DNA of 64,000 bases. Origin: Symsagittifera roscoffensis (lineage: Eukaryota; Xenacoelomorpha; Acoela; Convolutidae). Made by a program: the position numbers and the translations under genes. Position 1 is the first letter of the stretch. Every line of letters begins with the position of its first letter. Location: assembly GCF_963678635.1 (NCBI RefSeq), contig NC_087070.1, positions 36,521,109-36,585,108 on the forward strand. The letters run 5' to 3'. Positions 53,839 through 64,000 of the stretch are shown here, in pieces. The notes under the pieces were generated by a model. That model did no database searches. It had not been told where the DNA came from and saw only the letters and a program-made list of their open reading frames with translations.

Positions 53839-54786
53839 AAATCGTTCAACTCCTGTTGACGTCTGATCACATCCCTCACATAGACCTGTGGAGACGTTTT
53901 CTTTCCCTCATACTCTGGGTAGAAAAAGGTTAAGGGTAAAGACTTCTCGTGTCCAGTTAACATCATGTGTGGACTAACTCCAGTGGTGGAGTGTTGCGTG
54001 CTATTATAGGCTCCCATCACCTGTGGAAGGTATCTGTCCCAATCGGTCATGTACCTGGAACAATATACTCTCAGCATCGACACTAACGTCCTATTCTGTC
54101 TTTCCACTAAGCCATTCGTCTGGGGGTGGTATGTCGTGGAGTGAGCCTGAGCAACCTGCGAGCGTCTCATAAGCTCTTTCGTAAGCTCTCCTACGAAAGC
54201 TGTTCCATTCTCTGATTGAAACGTCATCGGACAACCATGCCTCGCTATCCACGTATTGATCAGGTGGTCGCATGTCTCTTCCGCCGAGGCAGTTATGCAG
54301 GGCACGGCCTCTGCATACTTCGTAAAGTGATCTATCATGACCAGGATTTGGTTATAACCGCTGTCTGTTGGTGCATTTCTTCTGGTGATCTTTCTGCACC
54401 ACCTCGTTGAATTCAGACGACTCGATCGATTGTAAAGGAAATCGCAATTTCCTTGGATCCTTGACCTGTTGGCATGACAGGCACGCTGTCACCCACTTGT
54501 CACATGCTTTTTTCATTCCAGGCCACTCGAAGCGCTTCAGGATCCTCTGATATACCTTGTCGATCCCCTGATGGCCCATCTGATCATGCGACCTGAATAA
54601 TAGTTCTGTCTGATAGAGTTGGGGTAACACTATTGCGTTATACTTGTATAGGACTCTGTCTTCCTCTCTTCTTTTGCAAGCCACAATCCCGTCTTTGTTC
54701 AAATTTAACCTCCCTTCCTTCTGCATGAAGTACTGTCTCAGGATGCGATAACTATCTTCCTCGAGGTCCCCTTTATCTCGATCCAC
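53691..54786 (-). pseudogene. Integrase zinc finger and catalytic core of the giant element
   Basis: 54352-54786 holds the H2C2 finger (LLFRSHDQMGHQGIDKVYQR, RFEWPGMKKACDKWVTACLS and CQQVKDP). 53691-54338 holds the rve core (MIDHFTKYAEAVPC; WIARHGCPMTFQSENGTAFV; STTYHPQTNGLVERQNRTLV; QVMGAYNSTQHSTTGVSPHM). This is a standard Ty3/Gypsy integrase. Confidence 0.9.
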
Positions 54787-55975
54787 CTTTTCAGGTTGCT
54801 TGTCATGCGATCATTTCTCTGCGCCCTGAGAAGATCCGAGAGTCTGTATCTCGCCTTCAAGTACGTCTTCATGACCCTCATCTGACTATTCAGCTCATTG
54901 GGCTGATGTGTGTCTTCTTCCATCTTAACGCACCAAATCTTCACCAGCGGCTGTGTTTCTTGCTGGAACGGCTGAAGATCAGTCCTGACTACCTCTTTTT
55001 TTGGCAACAGACTTATCGAACGTTTTTATACTGCTATTGTCTCTAAATCATCCGCTGCGTTGTCAAAGACTCTTTCGCTTGGTATAAGGTAGCGATCACT
55101 GTCAGGATCCTGGTACACCTCTCTGTCCAGATCCCTTGCCCGAGTTTCACTAGTAGTGTGTGGATCGCTAGTTCGGACAGTTCTGATCCCGAGCTCGAGT
55201 TCCTGTCTGAATAGGTGTCAATTCCAGAGTTTCGGGAATTGTCATCTGTTGAAGAGGTTGTGATGGAGTTGGCACGCTCCTCCAGATTATGTCTGTGCCT
55301 TCTTCGCATCCATCTGAACTCCCCGGACAAAACCTTGTTCCCCAGGTCCTGTTTCTCATCAGGAACTTTTTCATCTATCACAGACTCCCCGGACAAACTT
55401 TCTTGTCCCGGGTGTTGATCTTGTACTTGCTGGCTCTTCTCATCGTTCGTCTCCCCGGACAAACAATCTTGCAGCAGGTTTTGTTCTACCTTCTCACCTT
55501 CTTTATCCTGGTCCACGAAGGTAACGGTTTTCCTTAGCGTACTGCTTCCCTGTTCTTTCCGTCCGTAAGAAGTACTGGTTAAAATCTCGTGGGGTATTGA
55601 GGATACTAGTTGCTTAACTATTGTCCTACAATCCCTCTTGTTCTCTTCGTGTTGTCGTCTGGACGGCAAGATCTTCACCTTCTCACTGACTGTTAGCGAT
55701 GCCACTGCTGCTGTCCACTCGGGGTCATCTCTGGTCACTTCTCTTTCTAACAATCCACCCAGCATCCGCATCACTTGCGGTGTGACCTGCACCGTTTTAT
55801 CCAATAATGAGAGGCTGTTTATGTTCATGCGAGAGAGTTCTTGCTGGACCAGATTTGAGCGCAGCAACAGATCCAAGGGGACCGGGTCCTCCTTGGACAG
55901 GATCTTTATCTCGGCTGCTTTCTCTACAGGTAACTCGGGGTGTCCTGGAATTGGATGTCCAGACTTTCCAACCAT
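54738..55975 (-). pseudogene. Long linker between RNase H and integrase, with LSGE repeats
   Basis: About 400 residues (55043-55975 and 54738-55007) separate RNase H from integrase, much longer than in typical Gypsy elements. The first half is helical (LLLRSNLVQQELSRMNINSL, VTPQVMRMLGGLLEREVTRD). The second half is Glu/Asp/Ser-rich and carries a repeated motif (CLSGETNDEKSQ, ESLSGESVIDEK, KVLSGEF), three copies about 20-25 residues apart, followed by a Ser-rich stretch. The function of the linker is unknown. Confidence 0.7.
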
Positions 55976-57739
55976 CTCGTTAAGGGAAACGCTTCATAGG
56001 TTTCTTTGTCCAGAAACGAAAATCCCTCCTTTATTTCTGCTTGATTGGCTTGCTTCTGCTCCAATCTTTCATAGAACTCAATTTTTTTACTGAGGCTGTC
56101 AGCATTCTGGTGTTTATCACGCATCCTGTGCTCGATTATCATGTGGTAGCCATCCAATCTTACTATCCATCTACCAATGTAACTCTGATCCATCGAGTAG
56201 GTCTTCAACCAGGATAACGCTCTGTTGTCTACGCGTAACTTAAAGGGAGCGCTCCCCAAGTATGCGCGGTATTTTCCACAAAAGTGACTACTGCAAACAT
56301 TTCTGCTTCTGGTGCGCCATATTTCATCTCAGTGTCACTCAAGACCTTGCTGCCGTATGCAATGGGACGGAGAACCGTTCTTCCGTTCCATTCTTGCTCC
56401 TGATGCAATATTCCTGAGATGGCTACTACCAATGCGTCTGTGTCAAGAACATACATGCCCTTTTCTGTAGGCATGCCTAGCACTGGCGCTTCGCACAGTT
56501 CCCGCTTTATGTTCTCGAAGGCAACTTCTGCTTCGTCGTTCCATTCGAACTTTTTCCCTTTGTTGCGCATCAGCTTCTGCATCGGATACACCTTGTCCGC
56601 ATATCCTTTTATGAACTCGCGGTAGTAGTTGGCAAACCCTAGGAAGCTCAGGAGCTGTGTGTCCGTTCTAGGAGCCTTCCATGTCAACACTGCTTCTACT
56701 GCTTCTGGGTCCGGCCTCACACCATGTCTGTCAACCATTCTTCCCAGGTACTTGATTGAATCCCTAAGGATTTCACATTTGGATGGTTTGCACTTCAAGC
56801 CTGCTCTCTTCATGCATCCAAAGGTCTCATCGAGCCGATCAATGTGGTCTTCCAGGGTCGGTGTCGCTATGACCACGTCGTCCACGTAACACATCACGAG
56901 ATTCCCGTACTTCTTGGTCACTCTCGTCAAAGCCTGAGCCATCAGTCTTTGAAAAGTGGCCGTTGCATTGCACAAGCCGAAGGGCATCCTCTTCCACTGG
57001 TACAATCCCAATTCGCACGCGAATCCGGTTTTCTCTCTATCCTTCTTCCGCAGAGTGACCTGCCAGAAGGCAGAACCCAAGTCCAATGTGGTGAAGAGTT
57101 GGCATCACCAAGCTTAGAGAGGCTGTCGTCTATTCGCGGTATCGGGTACACATCTTTTATCGTCACCGCGTTCAAATAGCGAAAGTCGCAACAAAATCTT
57201 AGCTGCCTCCCTTTCTTTTTCGCCATTAACACCCCGCAAGCCCACGGCGATTTCGAGGGTTCTATCATGTCGTATTCAAGCAGCATTTCGATTTCCGCTC
57301 GGCACGCTTCCGACTTGTGTGGCGTCATTCGTCTCGCGCCTTCTCTGTGCGGAACGGCAGCTTCTTCTAGTTCAATTTCGTGTTCGACAAAGTTATAGCA
57401 ACCGATATCCACCTTATGTTTTGAAAATACATCTGCGTTCCGATTAAGGAGGTCCCGCAATTTTTCGAAATCTCCCTCACCTATTTTCCCTTTTAAATGT
57501 TCTATCTCTGGCAAAACTGGTTTGTCAGATTCTAGTTCATATGACGAGGGGCGTTCCGGAAAATTCGAGCAGCTCGATAAGCCGTCGTCCGTTTCGGATT
57601 TCATTGAAAACAATTTATGAATAGATTTTAATTCATTAATCCTCTTTAAAATTTTATCTTTATTGGCATGAAAAGGACAGACTTTCACACTGTGTTTCTT
57701 CAAGTTTTGTGTCTCCTCATTGTCGGTCCTCATCGGCAA
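55924..57739 (-). pseudogene. Reverse transcriptase and RNase H of the giant element
   Basis: 56942-57739: KHKVDIGCYNFVEHEIELEE, RMTPHKSEACRAEIEMLLEY and DMIEPSKSPWACGVLMAKKK, then QLRFCCDFRYLNAVTIKDVY. 56229-57086: MDLGSAFWQVTLRKKDREKT, RMPFGLCNATATFQRLMAQA, LVMCYVDDVVIATPTLEDHI (YVDD catalytic motif), IKYLGRMVDRHGVRPDPEAV and the RNase H start. 55924-56259: PFKLRVDNRALSWLKTYSMD, GYHMIIEHRMRDKHQNADSL. These are well-preserved Ty3/Gypsy RT and RNase H blocks. Confidence 0.95.
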
Positions 57740-57763
57740 AGCGTAACCAAGCTTCTTTCCACG

Positions 57764-58567
57764 CTAGATTGAAACCGTGGTGTCCAGTGTGTTCAATAAC
57801 ACACTGACACACAGTCCGTTTTGCGTTACCGAGAAGCTCCGGCCTAAAATCACCGAAATCTGACTATTTGGATTCGGTACTAAACAAACCTGTTTACTAA
57901 CACTTAACGAATTTAAATTTCTAATTCTAAAAATTGCCACCACAGCTTGTCCTGGCTGTAGCTTCACTTTTCTATCTAAAAAAATTGGTACCTTGTTTTC
58001 GTCTGTTATTATCCTATTAATTGGTTTCTTAACATACTTCCGGTCCGGGTTTCTTATCCGTATCAGACCGTTGTTCAAGTCAATCATCACGTCAAAATTC
58101 CTGACGAAATCTCTGCCCAAGATGAATTGGTCGGCGTCGTCCAAATTTTCTACCACCAGGAAGCTCATCCAAAGATCCCGTCCTCCCATGTGGAGAACCG
58201 CTATTGGTGTTCCTCCAGCTACGTAGATTGCTCCTCGATTGGCGGCGGCCAGTCGGAGATTCGTTGAAATTAGATCTTCCCTCGTGAAGCCCATTCTGTC
58301 CCAAGTTTTTATCGGCATCACACTCACTACCGCTCCTGTGTCCAGAAGCCCTGTGGCTCCGATTTTCTTTCCGTTGATGTCGAGCAGATGTGCGGTCACA
58401 TCTGCTTCATACCCAATGTGTACTGCATCTTGTTCCATCATGGCGTCATGGCCTATCCTGCGGACATTGAGCTCCTCCTCACCCAAATAGATCTGCCCCA
58501 TTTGGTCACTATCTGTTGTTACATAAGTCCTAGTGTAGATACTGATTCCATCCACGTTCAGCATCAC
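57764..58567 (-). pseudogene. Aspartic protease region of the giant element
   Basis: 267 residues. The active-site block GLLDTGAVVSVMPIKTWDRM lies near residue 75, the flap-side IAVLHMGGRDLWMSFLVVEN block follows, and then FILGRDFVRNFDVMIDLNNG. These are the retropepsin landmarks. The C-terminal part (KVPIFLDRKVKLQPGQAVVA, LVPNPNSQISVILGRSFSVT) is a conserved spacer before the RT. Confidence 0.9.
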
Positions 58568-59566
58568 TTGATACGGCCATAGACCTCCAGGTAGCGTCCA
58601 TGAAGTTTCTTCATGCGAGGGCCACCCGTTGTTAGTAGTGCTCGCACAGCTCTCGATTCAGTGCGTGGCTCCACCTGCCTCAGATAATCTGCATATGTGT
58701 CCAAATGCATCAAAGTGAACTCGGATGGTTCACTCAGATTTCTGATTACCTGATGTCCAGCCACTGAGATTATCGACTGTATCTTGCTTCCTTGTGGCAC
58801 CATGCCGAACCTCTGACCAGAGATCACATTAAGTTTCATGTTCAAACTGCTTGGTGCTTTAGTCTCCTCGACCTCCGTTGCTTCGAAAGTATTCAGTTGC
58901 TCCTGTAGTTTCTCATTCTCCAGTTCGAGTTTCACTTTTTGTTTGATCTCTTTCGTCGCCAATTCCTGCTGCACTCTATTTAGAGCATCCCTCGCGGCTG
59001 CCTTATAATCAATCTTGAAGTCATCGGCCGCAGTCACTGGTTCTGGTTCACATGTCTCTTCAGTTACCGCTTGCATTTTCTTCGTTTGTCTCTTGCGGTT
59101 TGTCTTTTCTCCGGGCCTCCGCTTCACTCAACAGGCGAGCCTTGCTGGCTTTCACTCCTGATAAAATTTCCTCATGCCTTGGATGCTTGATGTCTGCCAC
59201 TGCATCCCAGAATTGTGGACAATCTGATTTAAAATGACCTTCCAAGTTGCAAAAGAAACACCTCGGGCCGAATTTCGCAATTAATCCTCTCATGAAATCC
59301 TCATGGTCAACTTCTGACGCATCTTCGTCCTCGAGGCTAAAGCCTATTGCTTTCATGCATTGTTTGTAAGTTGGGCATGCTGACACGTGATGGTCTGTTG
59401 AACTGCAATTGGCACAAGAGCGTCTCTTGTCCATATCATCCCTCCGTTTGTACCAGTTGTTCCCTTGGTTTGCTGGCCCATTATTAAAATTGCCATAATT
59501 GTTCTTATAATAACCAGATCTCGAAGGAGGTTTCAATAAAAGATATTCTTTTGACTTGAGCCTCAA
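58564..59566 (-). pseudogene. Nucleocapsid zinc knuckles and following linker of the giant element
   Basis: 59060-59566 carries two widely spaced knuckles, CANCSSTDHHVSAC and CFFCNLEGHFKSDC, with a ~55-residue acidic spacer between them. 58564-59127 overlaps it and encodes a Lys/Glu coiled-coil-like linker (QQELATKEIKQKVKLELENE) and ISVAGHQVIRNLSEPSEFTL, a conserved pre-protease region. Confidence 0.85.
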
Positions 59567-60969
59567 CTCCTCTGGTGTCGGCGCATTGGTTGATAGTGGT
59601 GTGTAATGCGTCCCTGCACCCCTGATCCAAAACGGTTTAACAAGATTTCGAAGATTTTCTCGGCTGTGTCACGCTGATTTTGCTTCTTGGCCATAACACA
59701 GTTCAGGGCTGTCCCTTCCAAGTTGCTGGTGAGCGCACTGCATTCTTGTCTTTCCGATAAGTCCTCTTCCTCGAAATGCAGTTTCATTACCTCTATCCAG
59801 GTGTCAATACAGCCATCAGATTCGTCTTTATAGCATCTTGGTTTCTTAAAGACTCTTCTGGGCTTCTCACTGCGTTCATTGGTTCTGGATAAACTTATAA
59901 GGAATGTCTCCAGAGACCTGTTTAGGGGTTCAAAGGCTGTGGCCATTGCCGTAGCATCCCTTGAGTGTCCCGCCTGAGTGTCCTCACACCTCGTCAAAGG
60001 CTCTGTATGCGGTGCATCCCTGCAATCCGAATCGCCGCGAGTGTTTCCCGCTTGGCCCACATGACTCCTCCTCGGGCTTGCATGCCCCCTGTTACCGGAA
60101 TCACTTCTCCCAGTCGCATGTGTGCCTTGCGTTGGTCGTTCGTTAGAGGTCTGTCTGTTCCCCGATGAACTTGCTCTACTGTTCGGGTCCCATGTTCTAT
60201 TATCCCTTGTGGCATAGACTGATGAACTGCCCCTACCTCTAGTGGATCCATATGTCCTCCTCCTTTGATGGTCATTGAAGTTCACCTTAATTCGTAACTT
60301 CTCCATGTCGTCTCTTAAGCGTAACTCTCTCTGTTCCGCTTCTCTTGTCATTCGCGACAAGTTCTTCGCTATGTGCTCGTCCGTTCTTTCTTTCAAGCGT
60401 TTTTCGCTCCTACCAACTTCTTGTCTATTGCGGTTTATTTCTTCCCGCAGACTTTCTCTTTCAATGTGAACTGCTCTTTCTAGTTCACTCATTCTTATGG
60501 ACATCTGTGCATTTTGTTCTCCTAGACTGTCCACTATGTTGTTCAAGGCTCCTTCTAGTGCTGTCCCGTTATCTACGAGTGGCGTCACTAGTGGCGGTGT
60601 AACCCTGTCGGTCCCAGGTAGCCTCGTGCTGGTCGAGATCCGGGCCTTGACTCTCTGTCTCGACGTCTTTTCCCTATCTATTTCAGGATCCGCTAACGCG
60701 TTGCCTAGCCCTTTGTTTCTACTCTCCCCAGTTTGTGGCTCTGAACTTGTCATAATCGCGAAGCCTCTCGACTGTCCCGGTGTGTTTACCTCTTTGCTTA
60801 TCGTTCTCACCACACCAAATTTGTCAATGGTTCCAGTCTCTCTTTCGACGTATGCCTCATTCTCCTGGGTCGAACTATTGAGGCTGACTTGAGATCCAAA
60901 ATCCACTTGCTCTTCTTCATCCTGTTCTTCCTCCTGGGATTCACCTTCATTTCCTGTGCCCACCCCCAT
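59563..60969 (-). pseudogene. Gag capsid region of the giant element
   Basis: 468 residues. A disordered Arg/Thr/Ser-rich stretch and a coiled coil (ERAVHIERESLREEINRNRQ and on to ~residue 230) precede the capsid-like gag domain near the C-terminus: GCIDTWIEVMKLHFEEEDLS, ECSALTSNLEGTALNCVMAK, AEKIFEILLNRFGSGVQG, the Retrotrans_gag pattern. Confidence 0.85.
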
Positions 60970-61477
60970 GGTGAATGGAAGATGTTTCCTAAGGTGTTCC
61001 TCATTCTTTCTGAGAACGATGAGGACGTTGTTTTTTTCTCAGTCCCGCCTGCCATCATGGTGTTGTCTGTTGGAGATCTTCTAATGCCACTATTTCAGTT
61101 GAAATGTCGGACAGTTCCGACATCTCCTCTCGATCCAATGTCCCGGTGGAAGTGGCAAAATCATGGCCTTGTTCTACCGGAGTAGATTCACTCGCCAGCC
61201 TTCTGCCTCTCCCTTCCAGTCCATGTACTTCCTGGTTGTCATTCATGGCCTGGTCCGTATTGACCTCCACTTCTAACTTTTCTTTTCTCTCTTCTGTGGT
61301 CTTCTGAGTCCTCGTTTCAACCATTCTGCCTGAAACCGTCTCGCTTTTGTCGGTCCGGGCTCGTTTGATCCGATCCACAAAAGGGTCGGTCATCGTTTCT
61401 CTTTGCTTTTTAGGTATGAATTTCCTAGAGCTATTACCTCGTTTAGGTATCCTTGACTTGTCTAGACTCATTCTCAA
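60807..61477 (-). pseudogene. N-terminal gag region of the giant element
   Basis: Two frames (61055-61477, 140 residues with ATG start; 60807-61058). The first is strongly basic at its N-terminus (SRIPKRGNSSRKFIPKKQRE) and then acidic. It is probably disordered, RNA-binding matrix-like sequence. The first ATG near 61471 is the likely start of gag. Confidence 0.6.
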
Positions 61478-62092
61478 TTTGTCACTTCTTAATGCCTATA
61501 CACTCAATTCGATTGCTAGTGACTTTATAGTTTGACTATCAATAATAATGACACAACACAATAAAATTCACAAGATTCTATTAAATAGTGACCACGAATC
61601 CCTGTATGTTATCAGAGTACAGTTTGTATAAAATTTATTCACACTAACCGATTATCGGTAGTAGGATTTGAAAACTAGCACAATATGATGTTATCAGTCA
61701 ATTTAAAAGATAGTGTACTCACTACCTAATCAAGCACAAATTATGTTGATTTAAAATCAGAAACAAAAAATATATATATAATGACAGAATATGAATATCT
61801 ATATAAAAAACGTATGTGTATTGTACTTTTAGTCGGTCGCAGTACAATAGTCGAACTCGTCTTTTAAAGAAAAAGCTTTCCCTGCTCGGTGCTGCACCAA
61901 ACAGACAAAACTTTGAAGGCAGTAGTTTTCTCAAGTGGGCGTCTATTGTACCCACCGAGTAATGTGTTACCTATCTGCCTTTGGACTGCCCGAGCTAGAC
62001 CTACTAAAATCCTCAGGGCAGTCACTTTTCACAAAAACGTATTGGGTTTCAATCTACACCAAATAATTACGCTCTTTTTAGTTTAGACTTAG
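61478..62092. other. Leader between gag start and candidate 5' LTR
   Basis: About 600 bp of AT-rich non-coding DNA. An obvious primer-binding site (TGG start next to the LTR on the minus strand) was not identified. A GC-richer block near 61880-61990 could be structured. Confidence 0.4.
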
Positions 62093-63651
62093 TGTAGCGA
62101 ATATCCGAGTTCGGACCTGTTTTGTTTTGGTCTGGTTTTTACTGAAGGCAAGTTACCAGTGCAGTCACTGATTCCTAGCCTGTCTGATAATAACCTAATA
62201 CCTCTCACTGTAGTCTTTCTTCCGTTTACCTAATCCTTTAATAAAATAATACCTCTCCGGATTGGCAAAAATATGACCCTTCCCAAATTGGCAAAAATAG
62301 GACCCTTCCGGATTGGTAAAATTTAGACCCCTCCGGATTGGGACCCCTCCGAATTAGCAAATATAAGACCCCTCCGGATTCGGACCCCTCCTAATTTGAA
62401 AAAATTTTTGACCCCTCCGAATTGGGAGCCCTTTGGTTTTGTAAAAGTAGCTTTTCGGAGATTTCCTTCTTTCAACCTATACCCCTCCGGATACGTTCTC
62501 CGATGCTATTTTGCTTTTTCAATTAATTAGGAAGGGTATGTAATGCTTTTCTAGACCCTTCCGGATTGAAGCTAAGCCTCTTATTTGACAATTCACGCTA
62601 ACGGTGAAGGGTCTTATCGCTAGCCTAACTTCGGCTCGATTAAGGTTTTCCTGTGCCTTTAGCCTTCCCTTTTCGTCTAGAACAGCCTAAAGTCACTTTA
62701 TTCAACCCCTGTTGCCTTTTGGGAGGGGTGTAAGGGCTTTCCTAAAAAAAAATTATAAAACGTGAAGGGTCTACCCTCCCAAATTGGTGAATTTGCTAAA
62801 AACAATCTCAAAAACTTCTCACGCTTACTTTTTCGAAAAACTTTTGTCCCTATCAGTAAGCTCAGCTAATTTTTGATCTATTGGTACCAAGATCAATTGA
62901 ACATGCCCAGTACTTCCAAAGTTAATAACCAAAACGTCTTTTTTCTAAAGTCAAGAAATTTCTCTCTTATAGGTTCCGCCTAACTTTTTCCGCAATTCTG
63001 TTCTTTTCGACCTGAAAATTTTTGATCCGATCTCAGAAGGCCTATACTTTTCTAGTTCAGTGCAAAAGACCTGATCTAAAACGCTTTAGTTGAAAAAATT
63101 TGCGAAAAACTATGCTACCTAGACCCCTCCGGATTGATGAATCCACCAAATCAAAAACGTTAAGTTCGATTTCTCTGCAACCCGGAAGGCTTTCGGGTAG
63201 CGGGTTTTAAAACTCGTAGATTCATTAGTGGACGTTGTCCGAACAACTACTTTTACTGTTCTAACTCAAAAATTTCAAAAAATTTTCGGAATTTATAGTG
63301 TTTCGTTTTCTCAAAAATCACGAAAGTTTGGTTTTTGGTTCCAAAATAGTTCCAACCACTTCCGAACTAAACTTAACCGGTTCTATATATTATAGTAGTG
63401 CAGTTACGATGTAACACACTAATTTAGCGCTTTTTTCCGTTTCAAAAATTATCGATATCTCAAAAATCGCGATTTGTGGGGGGGTCAAAATATCGCTATT
63501 TTGACCCTAAAAACCGGTCTGCTTTCTGTGTTTTTCACTGAAAAACGGTATAGGAGTATTAATATAGGCTAAATAAGTAATAATATTAGTAATACTACAC
63601 CCCTCCGGGTTTGTTTAATATCCGAATTAAGGTGCTTAACTCGGATATTCG
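62093..63651 (-). repeat. Candidate 5' LTR of the giant element
   Basis: Plus-strand ends are TGTAGCGAATATCCGAGTT (62093 side) and AACTCGGATATTCGCA (63651 side): TG...CA termini with inverted repeats of ~14 bp, as LTRs have. The position, upstream of gag on the minus strand, is right for a 5' LTR of about 1.56 kb. Against it, no clear primer-binding site adjoins and no second copy was found at 41.7-43.3 kb. Confidence 0.4.
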
Positions 63652-63880
63652 CAGTTCGGTAAAGGGTCACTACAGCGCAGCACTGTCGAGCCCCCCACAG
63701 ATTACTATCTTAATTTTTTGTACCAAAAGGGATACAAAACTTGTTAACGATACCCAACAGTTGATTGTTGTTGTCGTTGAGCCCCTTCTTCTTGCTCCTT
63801 GTACTGCTTGCCGGATCAATCTTCTCCCAAGACCCCTCTGGATTGAGCGCAAATCAGTTGAACCTTCCGGATTGAGCGCA
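62250..63880. repeat. Dispersed CCCCTCCGGATTGG motif array
   Basis: At least a dozen copies of GACCCCTCCGGATTGG or close variants. There is a dense group of about eight at 62256-62440, spaced about 20-30 bp and often followed by CAAAAATA, with others near 62488, 62559, 63122, 63600, 63830 and 63857. The core TCCGGA is palindromic. It could be an array of protein-binding sites or an eroded minisatellite. Confidence 0.8.
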
Positions 63881-64000
63881 GTTTATCATTAACGTGCTTA
63901 TATGCTGAAATAACTCTACAGTACAAGCCTCACAAACGGGCCACAAAATTGATCGTAACGATCCTGACTGATATAAATGCCTGTAGCAACAATATATCTA
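63652..64000. other. Right edge of the window, nothing recognised
   Basis: Non-coding apart from composition-driven frames. It contains the last two CCGGATTG motif copies. Confidence 0.5.

Larger units (their letters stand above)
43275..63651 (-). mobile_element. Giant Gypsy-type LTR retrotransposon with accessory gene block
   Basis: From 61477 down to 43275, about 18 kb of minus-strand coding DNA with higher GC than its surroundings. The first ~8.6 kb is a Gypsy gag-pol; then come a macro-domain ORF, a ~350-bp spacer, and ~8.6 kb of closely packed ORFs including an SGNH hydrolase. A candidate 5' LTR lies at about 62093-63651; a matching 3' LTR was not confirmed. The coding region falls into many frames, so the copy is broken, with roughly a dozen or more breaks, yet most domains are well preserved, so it is of moderate age. 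Typical Gypsy elements are 4-8 kb. Confidence 0.75.

Noticed and set aside
1-64000. tRNA, rRNA or other structural RNA genes
   Set aside because: No A/B-box plus cloverleaf pattern or rRNA-like conserved stretch was noticed on either strand; a covariance-model scan would be needed to exclude them.

Overview
This window looks like animal (invertebrate) genomic DNA: AT-rich, intron/repeat style sequence with no operons, and almost everything recognisable is a transposable element. I see no complete host gene, tRNA or rRNA. The mix (Penelope-like elements, a Polinton-like element, PHD-finger LINE, hAT MITE, several Ty3/Gypsy lineages) would fit a cnidarian or another early-branching invertebrate, but nothing fixes the taxon.

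Layout. 1-5948: a minus-strand Gypsy fossil (3' LTR at the left edge, then INT, RH, RT, protease and nucleocapsid knuckles; no gag N-terminus or 5' LTR seen). 5949-18383: AT-rich non-coding DNA holding a ~1.9 kb fold-back element (9829-11749) and older relatives, a hAT-type MITE with an 8-bp target duplication (12831-13278), a CT microsatellite, Penelope-like fragments (15331-15560 RT; 16969-17870 GIY-YIG end with a 308-bp tandem duplication and a hammerhead-like motif) and one candidate small exon. 18384-33235: a minus-strand LINE (PHD finger, RT, restriction-like nuclease) split between RT motifs A and B by an 11.8 kb Polinton-like element (20060-31833; AGT termini, 6-bp TSD tgcgtg, inverted arms of 2.7 and 4.4 kb). 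33540-34070: another Penelope RT fragment. 35555-41711: an old plus-strand transposon-derived ORF split by a young Gypsy element (36208-41463; 147-bp LTRs, TSD ctctt).

43275 to ~63651: the most interesting part, a giant minus-strand Gypsy-type element. Its gag-pol (gag, two zinc knuckles, protease, RT, RNase H, integrase, GPF module) is followed by a macro-domain (ADP-ribose hydrolase-like) ORF, and then by ~8.6 kb of tightly packed same-strand ORFs. These include an SGNH/GDSL hydrolase, a 668-residue protein with a second SGNH-like GxND motif, and several unknown proteins. A retroelement joining a macro domain with one or two SGNH-hydrolase-like proteins is, to my knowledge, unusual, and is my main candidate for an undescribed system. 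LTR elements and the Polinton-like element are treated here as fossils; broken copies are only described as broken.
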